DNA of 64,000 nucleotides. Origin: Lentibacillus sediminis (GTDB lineage Bacteria; Bacillota; Bacilli; Bacillales; Amphibacillaceae). The notes below the pieces were generated by a model that was not told the DNA's origin, searched no databases, and saw only the letters and a program-made list of their open reading frames with translations. Where the stretch lies: NCBI RefSeq assembly GCF_002763455.1, contig NZ_NIXK01000001.1, positions 1 to 64,000 of the forward strand, in the 5' to 3' direction. Both the position numbers and the translations under genes were made by a program. Positions 50,528 to 59,252 of this stretch are shown one piece after another. How positions within the stretch are numbered: position 1 is the first letter of the stretch; each line of letters opens with the position of its first letter.

Positions 50528-51766
50528 ATGGTAAGCAAACAAACACAGGAGAAATACGCAGAACTGGCACTGCGCACTGGTGTCAACCTGCAAAAAAACC
50601 AGGCATTGATGATAAACGCACCAATCGAGGGAGCAGATTTCACACGAATTGTTGCCCGGAAAGCATATGAATTGGGGGCAAAAAATGTACATATCAACTG
50701 GGTGGATGATGAACTGACGCTGTTGAAGTATGAGAATGCCCCGGATGAGGTGATCGCGAATGTTCCGGATTGGAAAGTGCAAATGCAGGAGAGCTTTGCC
50801 AAGGACGGAGCGGCGGTTCTCAACATTCGCGCGACAAACCCGGATCTCCTAAAGGATATTTCTCCGGAGCGGGTGGCCAAAGCAAATAAGGCAGCAGCGG
50901 AAGCAATGAAGGGTTTTCGCAAGTATACAATGAATGACATCATTGCATGGTCGATCATTTCCATTCCAACCGGGGATTGGGCACAGAAAATTTTCCCTGA
51001 TAAATCCCGCGAAGATGCCGTGGAAAGCCTGTGGAATGCGATTGTGAAAATTGTCCGGGTGGATCAAGACGACCCGATCGCCGCATGGGAAGCACATAAT
51101 CAAACATTGATTACAGCCCGGGAAGTGCTGAATAAGAAAAAGTACAAAAAGCTGGTCTTCAAAGCACCGGGAACGGAACTCGATATGGAGCTTCCGGAAG
51201 GCCATATTTGGAAAGGCGGCTCTGCCCAAACCGAGGACGGCACTACATTCAATCCAAACATGCCGACAGAAGAAGTCTTTTCCCTGCCGTATAAATACGG
51301 GGTGAACGGCACGGTAGCCAGTACGAAGCCACTGAACTATGGCGGCAGCCTGATCGACAATTTCTCACTCACTTTCAAGGACGGCAAAGTGGTTGATTTT
51401 AAAGCAGAACAGGGCGAAGATGTCTTGAAGCATCTGCTTGATTCGGATGAAGGAGCGCGCCGGCTGGGAGAAGTCGCTCTGGTGCCGGATGAATCTCCAG
51501 TTTCCCAGTCTGGTTTAATCTTTTACAATACGCTATTTGACGAAAATGCATCCTGCCATATTGCGCTCGGCAAAGCCTATCCAACCAACCTGGAAGGCGG
51601 AGCACAGATGGATGAAGAGGAGCTTGACAAGCACGGGGTTAATGACAGCCTCTCCCATGTTGACTTCATGATCGGCTCCGAGAACTTGGACATTGACGGC
51701 GTGAAAGAAGACGACACGACGGAAGCTGTTTTCCGCAGTGGAACCTGGGCGCTTGATGTGAAATAA
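50528..51766 (+). CDS. ampS: M29 family aminopeptidase (AmpS/PepS)
   Basis: 412 residues covering the M29 fold. The C-terminal metal site is seen: the Glu of VDFKAEQGEDVLKHLL, ARRLGEVALVPDESPVSQSGLIFYNTLFDENASCHIALGKAYPTNLEGG (Glu, Glu, His), and HVDFMIGSENLDIDG (His, Asp). These are two-metal (Co/Zn/Mn) cytosolic aminopeptidases forming dimers, removing N-terminal residues from peptides. GGGGGT lies ten bases before ATG 50528. Monocistronic with a strong terminator; peptides imported by the transporters elsewhere in the window would be natural substrates. Confidence 0.93.
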   Translation: MVSKQTQEKYAELALRTGVNLQKNQALMINAPIEGADFTRIVARKAYELGAKNVHINWVDDELTLLKYENAPDEVIANVPDWKVQMQESFAKDGAAVLNIRATNPDLLKDISPERVAKANKAAAEAMKGFRKYTMNDIIAWSIISIPTGDWAQKIFPDKSREDAVESLWNAIVKIVRVDQDDPIAAWEAHNQTLITAREVLNKKKYKKLVFKAPGTELDMELPEGHIWKGGSAQTEDGTTFNPNMPTEEVFSLPYKYGVNGTVASTKPLNYGGSLIDNFSLTFKDGKVVDFKAEQGEDVLKHLLDSDEGARRLGEVALVPDESPVSQSGLIFYNTLFDENASCHIALGKAYPTNLEGGAQMDEEELDKHGVNDSLSHVDFMIGSENLDIDGVKEDDTTEAVFRSGTWALDVK

Positions 51767-51782
51767 CTGCCTATGAAATGGG

Positions 51783-51822
51783 GAAATCGCCATGCCTGGA
51801 AAGGTATGGCGATTTTTCAATT
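51783..51822 (+). terminator. Terminator after ampS
   Basis: AAATCGCCATGCC and GGTATGGCGATTT pair around TGGAAA, then a T tract. Confidence 0.92.
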
Positions 51823-51901
51823 ATAAGAAATATGGTAACATGGTAGAAACACTAACGGATGGAAAAAATAAAGCAAAGCATTAAAAGAGAGGACCTACGC
51901 A

Positions 51902-53128
51902 ATGAAGCCATATCAGACCAATCGCGTGGCAGTAAGGCGCTTTCTGCTGGAAGCGCAGCAGCTCACGTCCCCGAAGCTGCAGCAACAAGATAACTCAATA
52001 AAAGAAGCCACCTTAAAAATGATCCGCCACCTGGAATGTGTGCAGCTCGATGCCGTGGCAGCTGTGGCGCGCAATCAGCATTTGGTGCTGGGAGCCCGTG
52101 TGCCAGGTTACCAGCCTGAAGTGCTGCATGAACTATTGGCGGAGGGTGAGCTGTTTGAATACTGGGCAAATGCTGCCTGCACGATCCCAATGGAGGACTA
52201 CCCGTTGTTTGAGTCCACGAGAAATCGTTTCAAGCAAGGGAGACAGGAAGAGTTGGCCAAGCTGGGCCTTGTAGTGGATGAGGTAATTCATCGGCTGCGG
52301 GAAGAAGGGCCACTTCCCTCCCGATCTTTCCGTGCAGCTGACCGCGTGCACGGTGCCTGGGATAACAAATTGCCCAAAACAAAAGCAACCTCCCATGCAC
52401 TCAATCTGCTCCTGGATACGGGGAGAATCCGCGTGGTTCAGCGCAAGGGCAGTGAGCGGTATTTTGACCTGAATGACCGTACCATTCCACAAAACCTGCT
52501 TGCAGATGCTGCCAACATGGATGACAGCCAAGCGAATGAGGCATTGCTGGAAAAATATATCCGTGCTTATCGTGTGTTCGATGCAGGCGACGGCCGGCTG
52601 GGCTGGCAAAAAATGACGGCGGCAGAGCGGAGGGAGGCAATCGAACAGCGCGTGGAAAAGGATGAGCTTATCCCATTGGAAATCGAAAATGTCCAACGAC
52701 CGTATTTTATCCTTGCCGATGACTTGGACAGGCTGAAAGAGCAGGAAGTATCGGCCGGTCAATCCAAGAAGGACGAGCCGATTCGTTTTCTCGCACCATT
52801 GGACAATTTGTTATGGCGCAGGGAGCGTCTGGTCGATCTGTTTGGTTTCTCGTATAAATGGGAGGTCTACACCCCGAAAGCCAAGCGACGCTATGGCTAT
52901 TATGCCATGCCGATTCTGGCCGGCGACCGCCTGATCGGACGAATCGATCCCGGTCTTGACCGGGAAAATCAGCTGCTCACCATTCGGCTGCTGCAGCTGG
53001 AACATGATGTGGAAGTTACGCCCAGCCTTCGCGGCAGCCTCCGAGACGCGATCGAGGGCTTTGCAGCATTCCACCACGCGCGGGACGTTGTAATCGAAAA
53101 GGCTGTGCAGGATGTGAAGGTGTTTTAG
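51902..53128 (+). CDS. Winged-helix DNA glycosylase family protein (YcaQ/AlkZ-like)
   Basis: 408 residues. HTH_42 family pattern: AVRRFLLEAQQL, MIRHLECVQLDAVAAVARNQHLVLGARVPGYQPEVLHELLAEGELFEYWANAACTIPMEDYPLF, then SRSFRAADRVHG, KATSHALNLLLDTGRIRVVQRKGSERYFDL and C-terminal PIRFLAPLDNLLWRRERLVDLFGFSYKWEVYTPKAKRRYGYYAMPILAGDRLIGRIDPGLDR. The Gln-Leu-Asp in CVQLDAV is the catalytic Q-x-D of the YcaQ branch, whose E. coli member unhooks DNA interstrand crosslinks and removes alkylated bases. Monocistronic. AGAGAGGACC precedes ATG 51902. Confidence 0.88.
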   Translation: MKPYQTNRVAVRRFLLEAQQLTSPKLQQQDNSIKEATLKMIRHLECVQLDAVAAVARNQHLVLGARVPGYQPEVLHELLAEGELFEYWANAACTIPMEDYPLFESTRNRFKQGRQEELAKLGLVVDEVIHRLREEGPLPSRSFRAADRVHGAWDNKLPKTKATSHALNLLLDTGRIRVVQRKGSERYFDLNDRTIPQNLLADAANMDDSQANEALLEKYIRAYRVFDAGDGRLGWQKMTAAERREAIEQRVEKDELIPLEIENVQRPYFILADDLDRLKEQEVSAGQSKKDEPIRFLAPLDNLLWRRERLVDLFGFSYKWEVYTPKAKRRYGYYAMPILAGDRLIGRIDPGLDRENQLLTIRLLQLEHDVEVTPSLRGSLRDAIEGFAAFHHARDVVIEKAVQDVKVF

Positions 53129-53224
53129 TAGGAATTGGTGTTATGGTGTGAAGTGAGAATAAAAATATCTCTGTTACATCGATTAGGATGAAAGTAAAAA
53201 TAAATAAATTTAAGGAGAATAGAA

Positions 53225-53378
53225 ATGAAACAAATCTTTGAAGTAGGAAATTTAAAATCAAATGGACCGTTCACGAAAACACTGTCTATATATCAGGGCA
53301 ATTTGCCTTTGATCCAGAGACGCGAGAAAAGAAGTTTGGCCCAATTGAACAAAAATTAGCGACGCATTCCCCTTCAAA
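53225..53378 (+). pseudogene. Frameshifted, truncated RidA-family gene
   Basis: From ATG 53225 (AAGGAG nine bases upstream) the frame reads MKQIFEVGNLKSNGPFTKTL, a RidA-like start. After about 17 codons the match moves to another frame: SGQFAFDPETREKKFGPIEQ and KLATHS, which is the RidA strand-loop SGQ-PxDPETG-E. The change of frame near 53290 and the abrupt end at an IS relic show a dead gene. A healthy ridA exists at 30011. Confidence 0.7.
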
Positions 53379-53697
53379 ATCTTTTGATTTAGCGGGGGTT
53401 AGTTGCTAAGGTCTTGACTCGCCTTGTTCCTCTATATATTTTTTGATGACATCCATCGTTGCGCCGCCAGTCGTTAAAATCATATAACTTCTGTTCCAAG
53501 AATAGGGTTTCCAATAATATCTTTTCAAGTGTTCTGGAAACTCTTTGCGAATATAGCGGGACGTAACCGTTTTAAAATTATTGATGGTATTGGCTAAATT
53601 AATCTGGGGCTTTCGATGGACACTGGAAATCTATAATTAGGCGTTAATGTTCAAGGGATGCTCCATCAAAATCTTTGATTTAGGTGGAGAGGTTCAC
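53366..53697 (-). mobile_element. IS200/IS605-type element relic (internally deleted)
   Basis: About 330 bases. Left hairpin-like end CCCCTTCAAAATC / GATTTAGCGGGGG (53369-53397), then a tnpA fragment on the minus strand, then a right-end hairpin CTCCATCAAAATC / GATTTAGGTGGAG (53661-53689) ending in GGTTCAC (53691-53697), the same kind of right end as at 738-749 (GGAGTAGTTCAC). Both ends share CAAAATCTTTTGATTTA-like words. tnpB and the 5' part of tnpA are missing, so the element cannot move on its own. Confidence 0.7.
53406..53636 (-). pseudogene. tnpA: IS200/IS605 Y1 transposase TnpA, C-terminal fragment
   Basis: Reading the minus strand to TAG 53406 gives INLANTINNFKTVTSRYIRK, EFPEHLKRYYWKPYSWNRSY, MILTTGGATMDVIKKYIEEQ: the C-terminal half of Y1 transposase, including the catalytic Tyr in VIKKYIEEQ. 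The N-terminal half with the His-x-His metal motif is gone and a stop lies just upstream in frame. Confidence 0.85.
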
Positions 53698-53715
53698 GAA
53701 GATTAGATACTGAAC

Positions 53716-53856
53716 GCACGAGCGAAACTTAGTGAGAAAGGGTTTTATGTGGAAGTGACATCAGCAGTAAACTATGCTGGCTACATCAAGTATAAAACGG
53801 CGATAGAAGAAAAGATAATCATACCTCTTTGTGGTGCAGGTATTAAATCAAAGTAA
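53716..53856 (+). pseudogene. C-terminal fragment of a PLP-dependent threonine synthase/ammonia-lyase-like gene
   Basis: The 46-codon frame ending at TAA 53856 reads ARAKLSEKGFYVEVTSAVNY, AGYIKYKTAIEEKIIIPLCG, AGIKSK, closely like the last segment of threonine-synthase-fold ammonia lyases (GFYVEPTSA ... IIPLTGAGLKS). The rest of the gene is missing upstream, where the IS relic now lies. Its place 25 bases before a D-serine dehydratase-like gene and after a RidA remnant suggests a former amino acid deamination operon. Confidence 0.72.
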
Positions 53857-53881
53857 ATGCAGAAATAGGGGGAAAGTAAAT

Positions 53882-54988
53882 ATGAATTATAAAGAACTTG
53901 ATACACCTGCTTTGTTAATTAATGAAAAAATACTAAATAAAAACATACAGGAAATGCAAGATTACGCTGATAAACAAGATGTCAAACTTAGACCTCATAC
54001 CAAAACCCATAAAATGCCCGAATTAGCAAAACTGCAAAGAGATAAAGGGGCTTCAGGCATAACAGTAGCAAAAGTTGGCGAAGCAGAAGTTATGGCGGAA
54101 CACGGTCTGACAGACATCTTTATCGCAAATGAAATTGTTGGAGAGACGAAAATTGGACGGATTAAAAAGTTAGCACAATCCATTGCGATCTCTTTTGGGG
54201 TGGATTCGATTTATCAATTGAAGGAGATTGATAAGGTCTTTCAAGGGTCTGAAAAAAAGGCAGTAGTGCTCATTGAAATTGAAGTAGGTGAAAAACGATC
54301 AGGAATCATTCGAGAAGAAGACTTCGTTGATTTATTAGATGAAATAAAAAAGTGTGAGCAAGTACACTTAAAAGGTGTTTTTTCTCATGATGGCCACACA
54401 TATGCAGCCGAGAGTGTGGAACATTGCAAGGAGTTATACATGCAGAGCGTAAAACGTACAGTGGATTTCGCAAACATTGCTCAAGATAAAGGCTTTACTT
54501 TGGATGTTGTAAGTATTGGATCCACACCACCTTTCTTATTTGGTTTCGACATACCCGAAGCCGTCACGGAAATCAGACCCGGAACTTACATCTTAATGGA
54601 CGCATCACAATCAAACGTGATTGGAAGTTACCACAAAGCAGCAGCTACCGTTCTGACGACAGTGATAAGCAAACCTACAGAAGAACGCGTAATTACTGAT
54701 GTCGGCGCAAAAGGCATCACTACTCAGACTCGTTCGAAAGGTTTAACGAAAACACAAGGACTGGGAAAAATGAAAGAGTTTGAAGACGTGTACATTGATA
54801 AAGTTTTTGATGAACACGCGATTATTTACAACAAAAATTTCAGCGAAAACATTCATCTCGGTGATAAAGTTCAGATCATACCAAATCATATTTGCCCTGT
54901 ATCAAACCTTCACGAGAAAGCCTATTTAATTCAAGATGATCTTGTTGTTAAAGAAATGAATGTAGAGTGCCGAGGGAAGCTGCAATAA
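53882..54988 (+). CDS. D-serine dehydratase / D-threonine aldolase-like (DSD1 family) PLP enzyme
   Basis: 368 residues from ATG 53882 (AGGGGGAAAG seven bases upstream). Fold-type III: LDTPALLINEKILNKNIQEMQDYADKQDVKLRPHTKTHKMPELA, where RPHTKTHK carries the PLP lysine; VLIEIEVGEKRSGI; GVFSHDGHTYAA; VSIGSTPPFLF; EIRPGTYILMDASQ; and C-terminal VQIIPNHICPVSNLHEKAYL, whose His-x-Cys binds zinc in D-serine dehydratases. Product would be pyruvate/2-oxoacid plus ammonia, or glycine plus aldehyde for the aldolase version. It is the only intact gene of a decayed cluster. Base composition is more AT-rich than the neighbouring ycaQ-like gene. Confidence 0.88.
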   Translation: MNYKELDTPALLINEKILNKNIQEMQDYADKQDVKLRPHTKTHKMPELAKLQRDKGASGITVAKVGEAEVMAEHGLTDIFIANEIVGETKIGRIKKLAQSIAISFGVDSIYQLKEIDKVFQGSEKKAVVLIEIEVGEKRSGIIREEDFVDLLDEIKKCEQVHLKGVFSHDGHTYAAESVEHCKELYMQSVKRTVDFANIAQDKGFTLDVVSIGSTPPFLFGFDIPEAVTEIRPGTYILMDASQSNVIGSYHKAAATVLTTVISKPTEERVITDVGAKGITTQTRSKGLTKTQGLGKMKEFEDVYIDKVFDEHAIIYNKNFSENIHLGDKVQIIPNHICPVSNLHEKAYLIQDDLVVKEMNVECRGKLQ

Positions 54989-55036
54989 AACATTGATGAT
55001 TTCGATGGCGGGGGAGGATGAGAGCAGAAAATAATT

Positions 55037-55077
55037 AAGAGCCTGTTTTGATCAATTGGTTTATCAAAACAGGCTCC
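55037..55077. terminator. Bidirectional terminator
   Basis: GAGCCTGTTTTGAT (55039-55052) pairs perfectly with ATCAAAACAGGCTC (55062-55075). Confidence 0.9.
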
Positions 55078-55096
55078 GGCATTTAATTGCTTTATT

Positions 55097-56599
55097 CTAA
55101 TCTACACGTTTTTCATTTTCTAACCCAAGTGTATGCGAACTTGAAGCAAAAACCTCTCGAAGCAGTTCGGGGTTTTCCGCCAGTGACTCGCCGTAAGAAG
55201 GAATCATTTCTTTGATTTTCGGTTCCCACTCTTTTAGATAGTGGGGGAAACAGCTTTTAAAGACATCCAACATAGCTGAAACAGAAACCGATGCACCTGG
55301 CGATGCCCCTAAGAGGGCAGCCATCGAACCATCTTCTGAATGAATCAATTCCGTACCAAATTGAATGGTTCCTTTTCCGCCAGCTTCCGTGTCCGCAATC
55401 ACCTGCACGCGCTGTCCTGCTACCACGAGATCCCAGTCCTCGCTTTTGGCGTGCGGAACAAAATCCCTTAATGCTTCCATACGCTGTTCTTTTGACTCCA
55501 TCAGCTGTTGGACAAGATATTTGGTCAATGGAATATTCTTTGCACCCGCTGCCATTAAGGTAAAAATATTATTCGGTTTAACCGAGCGAAATAAATCCAT
55601 AGATGAGCCGGTTTTGAGAAACTTAGGCGAAAAACCGGCGTACGGTCCGAATAGTAATGAATTTTTGCCCTGGATGTACCGTCTGTCAAGGTGTGGAACC
55701 GTCATAGGCGGGGTGCCCTTTGGTTCTTTGCCGTATACTTTTGCACGATGCTGCTCTACAACTTCCGGATTGCTGCAGACCAGGAATTGGCCGCTTATCG
55801 GGAATCCGCCAATTTGCTTACTCTCAGGAATATCCGTTTTTTGCAGTAAAGGCAAGGCACCTCCACCAGCGCCGATAAAGACGAAATTCGCCGTATGGTA
55901 TTCAAGCGTATCGTCTTCATAATTGCGCACGTTCACTTCCCATGAACCGTCTTCCATACGTTGGATATCGTTTACCGTATGATTATAACGGATATCCACA
56001 TTGTCTTGGTTAGCTAAGTTATCGAGCAGCTTGCGAGTCAGTTCGCCAAAGTTGATATCTGTCCCGGAGCCGATACTTGTTGCCGCAATTGGTTCTTCCG
56101 ATGTACGACCCTCCATCATTAATGGAATCCATTCCTTTATTTTTTCTGGGTCCTCGGAAAATTCCATCCCCTTAAACAATGGGTGGCCGGACAGTACTTC
56201 AAAGCGTTTTTTCAGAAATTCCACATTATCTTCCCCATGCACAAAACTCATATGGGGCAATGGCCTAATAAACTCCTGTGGATCACGAATTTCTTTCCCA
56301 TCCACCAGATGAGACCAGAATTGTCTTGAAACATGGAACTGCTCATTAATCTTGACCGCCTTACTTATATCGATCGATCCATCTTGTTTTTCGGTTGTAT
56401 AGTTCAATTCACACAAGGCCGCGTGTCCTGTTCCTGCATTATTCCATTCATTGGAGCTTTCCTTTCCCGCTCTGTCAAGCTTCTCAAATAGTGTAATATG
56501 CCAATCTGGCTGTAATTTTTTCAAGAGCGTACCCAACGTTGCACTCATGATTCCTGCACCAATCAGGATAACTTCTGTTGTATTTTGCTTGTTGTTCAA
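55097..56599 (-). CDS. mqo: Malate:quinone oxidoreductase
   Basis: 500 residues, full family length. N-terminal FAD loop [136 protein letters not shown]; and the C-terminal [24 protein letters not shown]. The enzyme oxidises malate to oxaloacetate and feeds electrons to menaquinone at the inner face of the membrane, replacing or joining Mdh in the citric acid cycle. Monocistronic on the minus strand. Confidence 0.96.
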   Translation of the reverse strand: MNNKQNTTEVILIGAGIMSATLGTLLKKLQPDWHITLFEKLDRAGKESSNEWNNAGTGHAALCELNYTTEKQDGSIDISKAVKINEQFHVSRQFWSHLVDGKEIRDPQEFIRPLPHMSFVHGEDNVEFLKKRFEVLSGHPLFKGMEFSEDPEKIKEWIPLMMEGRTSEEPIAATSIGSGTDINFGELTRKLLDNLANQDNVDIRYNHTVNDIQRMEDGSWEVNVRNYEDDTLEYHTANFVFIGAGGGALPLLQKTDIPESKQIGGFPISGQFLVCSNPEVVEQHRAKVYGKEPKGTPPMTVPHLDRRYIQGKNSLLFGPYAGFSPKFLKTGSSMDLFRSVKPNNIFTLMAAGAKNIPLTKYLVQQLMESKEQRMEALRDFVPHAKSEDWDLVVAGQRVQVIADTEAGGKGTIQFGTELIHSEDGSMAALLGASPGASVSVSAMLDVFKSCFPHYLKEWEPKIKEMIPSYGESLAENPELLREVFASSSHTLGLENEKRVD

Positions 56600-56768
56600 T
56601 TTCGTTTCCTTCTTTCTTCCATAGGATTAATTAATTATATTTTAACACTTTTAGCTATAGATTAAAAAATACCCCTCTGGGAAAAACTGAGCATATGATA
56701 TTAAAAGGACATCTTTTAGTAAGCGTTGTGATAAAATGACGTTAAACAATGGTGAAGGAGAGATAATT
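56600..56768. other. Intergenic region before mqo and the mazE remnant
   Basis: AT-rich; holds the mqo leader (minus) and the ribosome binding site GAAGGAGAG of the mazE-like remnant (plus). No other feature seen. Confidence 0.4.
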
Positions 56769-56888
56769 ATGTCCGTCACGTTGAACAAATGGGGAAATAA
56801 CTTGGGACTTCGAATTCCAAAATAGATTGCTTCACAAAATGTGCCGGAATAAGTAGATTTCGGTATGGAAAGCGATGAAAAATTCTAG
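56769..56888 (+). pseudogene. MazE/AbrB-type antitoxin gene, inactivated by stop codons
   Basis: ATG 56769 after GGTGAAGGAGAG opens SVTLNKWGNNLGLRIPK, the typical start of MazE-like SpoVT-AbrB antitoxins (xVTIQKWGNSLGLRIPK), then TAG at 56823. The same frame goes on IASQNVPE, TAA, VDFGMESDEKF, TAG 56886. No toxin gene follows. The ribosome binding site is intact, so a short peptide may still be made. Confidence 0.75.
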
Positions 56889-56927
56889 ACGAGGGGATAT
56901 CATCAGTATTAGTTAGATGAGTTGTAA

Positions 56928-56976
56928 ATAAATGCTCCCCTTTAGTAACCAAACTAATTAAAGGGGAGCATTTCAT
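56928..56976 (-). terminator. Terminator downstream of the OpuA-domain fragment
   Basis: AAATGCTCCCCTTTAGT (56930 on) and ACTAATTAAAGGGGAGCATTT pair nearly perfectly. Confidence 0.88.
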
Positions 56977-56994
56977 TATTTGTATCCAGTGTAC

Positions 56995-57396
56995 TTACTC
57001 TGCAGGTTCAAAATCTTCAAGGGAGTCAACTTCCATATATGCTGGTACAGCCAACCCGATCCTGGTATTTTCATAGCTTGGTCCCAAATCTACAAAATCA
57101 CCTTCATGTTCCTTATATAAAGCACCATGCGTTGTAGGCATCCATGGAGAAAGCGAAGCATCCGCATCACCTGTTGCGATAGACTCAAACATAACAGCTG
57201 GATCAATTGGTGTAAGCGTAACGTCGAACCCTTGCTGCTTCAATACAATTGCAGCTATGTTTGCCGTAAATAATTCTGAATTCCATAGAGTGGGAACGAT
57301 TTCTATTGGAGTTCCATCTACTGGCTCTACTCCTTTTGTCCATTTTGCAACTGCTTCTTGATTTTCATCTACCCATTTCTGTGCTAACGTATCCAT
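56995..57396 (-). pseudogene. Glycine betaine ABC transporter substrate-binding domain, fragment
   Basis: 133 codons: AQKWVDENQEAVAKWTKGVEPVDG, then IEIVPTLWNSELFTANIAAIVLKQQGFDVTLTPIDPAVMFESIATGDADASLSPWMPTTHGALYKEHEGDFVDLGPSYENTRIGLAVPAYM. This is the junction of two OpuAC-type domains and the first half of one: full binding proteins are 270-300 residues or more. The frame begins in mid-domain and ends by a stop inside the domain. There is an AAAGGTGGAG upstream, but too far (17 bases) for good use. I treat it as a truncated osmoprotectant-transport gene; a short expressed protein cannot be excluded. Confidence 0.65.
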
Positions 57397-57660
57397 CTCT
57401 AATTCTTATTTCTCCACCTTTCTCCGTCTTACACTGTTTAAAGCAAGGATGGATCATAATTGATAACGGGTTAAACAAAGCAGATTCTTTTAAATTAGTG
57501 AATCTTCTCGGTTTCTGATTCGTATAAAAATGAAAAGGACATTCAAGATGTCAAATGATTCCCTTTGTAATCTTAAGGTTTTCTTAAGGAATCCATTAAG
57601 CTTTTCTTATTATTTCATATCTATATTGATAATAAATGTTGTTTACAGAGGAGAATGATT

Positions 57661-58245
57661 ATGACAGAAAAAAGGGGATATATTCTGTTAACAGATACCG
57701 GTACATTATTCACAAAGTTGATAAAGCAATATACAAAAAAACCATATAATCATGCGTCAATAGCTATTGATTCTGAGTTATCAGCCGTTTATAGTTTTGG
57801 AAGAAAAGCAGCCAGAAACCCCTTTATTGGTGGATTTGTACAAGAAGATACGAAGTCAGGTTTGTTTAAAGAAGCAACATGTGCCGTTTATTCTTTTAAA
57901 ATATCAGGAGAGCAATTGAAAAAGATAGAACACTATATACAAAAAATGGAGGCAGAACAAGATCAATACTGTTACAATTTTTTAGGGTTATTCGGATTTA
58001 TCATTAATAAACCAATAAAAAGAAAAAATGCTTTCTTCTGTTCTGAATTTGTTGCTTCCGTGCTAAAGGAATGCAGCATCATTGAATTTCAAAGGCCACC
58101 GTCACTGATTGCGCCAAATGACTTTAAGGAAGTAACCACATTGCAACTGGAATTTCAAGGAAGACTAAAAGATTATCACCATGATCATCCACTGCCTGAG
58201 GAAACAATGCGTGTTCCATTTCCTTTCATCCCTGTTGAAATGTGA
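57661..58245 (+). CDS. Papain-like cysteine hydrolase (YiiX/NlpC-P60-related permuted fold)
   Basis: 194 residues from ATG 57661, seven bases after GAGGAGA. GYILLTDTGTLFTKLIKQYTKKPYNHASIAID gives the His of a permuted papain-like site (about H31) and NAFFCSEFVASVLKECSI the Cys (about C127). This order, His before Cys, is the YiiX/LRAT-like permutation. Such proteins are amidases or peptidases with unknown substrates. No signal peptide, so probably cytosolic. The gene is AT-rich relative to its neighbours, in line with acquired DNA after the decay zone. Confidence 0.78.
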   Translation: MTEKRGYILLTDTGTLFTKLIKQYTKKPYNHASIAIDSELSAVYSFGRKAARNPFIGGFVQEDTKSGLFKEATCAVYSFKISGEQLKKIEHYIQKMEAEQDQYCYNFLGLFGFIINKPIKRKNAFFCSEFVASVLKECSIIEFQRPPSLIAPNDFKEVTTLQLEFQGRLKDYHHDHPLPEETMRVPFPFIPVEM

Positions 58246-58262
58246 TTCACGTTTCTACAAAT

Positions 58263-58308
58263 AAAAAAGCTGGACAGGGCCGCCAACACCCAGTTCCAGC
58301 TTTTCCCA
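58263..58308. terminator. Bidirectional terminator
   Basis: AAAAAGCTGGA and TCCAGCTTTT pair around a GC-rich loop between two convergent genes. Confidence 0.85.
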
Positions 58309-58310
58309 TT

Positions 58311-59072
58311 TTACCTACGCCCAGTATAAACCAAAACCGCATCCCGCAAAAATTCCGCCCCGCTTTCCACATATTTATCATAATAAGCAGTAAAACGCTC
58401 ATCGGCGACATACATTTCTGCCAGGCCGGCATGTGCCTCCTTGGAGTAGCTGTTCCACGTATACATCAGCCACTTCTTGTGAAGTTCGGCAAGCTGCTGT
58501 GCTGCTTCGGAAGCTGGGTCATCCGTTTTAATAGCTTCTTTCAGCTGGGAAATGACCGCTTGTTCGAGTTCGGTCATCTCCTCATATTTTTCCTGCGTGA
58601 GCCCCATCAGCTTGGCATTGCTTTGATCCACCGTTTCGTCTCCGTATTTTTCCCGGATTTCCTTGCCGTATTTCGCTTCATTTTCCTGAATCATCTTTTT
58701 CTTGAATCCCGCAAATTTCGCTTGATCCTGCATCGGTATTCCTCCTTCCTTGCTGGCGATCGTCTTCTGGACGGTAGCCAGCAGTGTGTCAAGACGGGCA
58801 CGCTTATCGATCAGTTTCTGATAATGCTCTTTTAACGCAGTGGTTTCATCAAATTCCCGATCGCTTAGTATCTCCTTGATCGCCTCCAGACTCATCTCCA
58901 TTTCCCGGTAAAAGAGGATCTGCTGCAGACGGTCCACTTCCTTTTGCCGGTAAATGCGGTACCCGGAAGCATTCACTTCCGCTGGTTTTAACAGGCCGAT
59001 CTGATCATAATATCGAAGCGTGCGGCCGCTCACTCCGGACATTTGTGCTACCTTTTGCACGGTGTATTCCAT
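58311..59072 (-). CDS. MerR family regulator with TipAS ligand domain (Mta-like)
   Basis: 253 residues. MerR winged helix YTVQKVAQMSGVSGRTLRYYDQIGLLKPAEVNASGYRIYRQKEVDRLQQILFYREMEMSLEAIKEIL, a long coiled-coil helix (ALKEHYQKLIDKRARLDTLLATVQKTIASKEGG), and a C-terminal TipAS domain (KFAGFKKKMIQENEAKYG, LHKKWLMYTWNSYSKEAHAGLAEMYVADERFTAYYDKYVESGAEFLRDAV). This is the build of B. subtilis Mta and Streptomyces TipA, which bind drugs and switch on efflux genes by twisting the promoter. No pump gene is adjacent; the MATE and MFS genes are elsewhere in the window. Confidence 0.92.
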   Translation of the reverse strand: MEYTVQKVAQMSGVSGRTLRYYDQIGLLKPAEVNASGYRIYRQKEVDRLQQILFYREMEMSLEAIKEILSDREFDETTALKEHYQKLIDKRARLDTLLATVQKTIASKEGGIPMQDQAKFAGFKKKMIQENEAKYGKEIREKYGDETVDQSNAKLMGLTQEKYEEMTELEQAVISQLKEAIKTDDPASEAAQQLAELHKKWLMYTWNSYSKEAHAGLAEMYVADERFTAYYDKYVESGAEFLRDAVLVYTGRR

Positions 59073-59252
59073 TTTGGCCCCTCCTGACTGATTCCATCAT
59101 AAACCTTGACGCTGCGTAAAGGTCAATAGGTAAATGAAGATTTTTTTACTGGGCTATTGCTGCAAATGGACGGGCATGCATAATTATTGGCAAATAAACA
59201 TAATCTCCAGATGGATAAGCTATTTAGAAGCATGAATGGAAGGGGCATGGAG

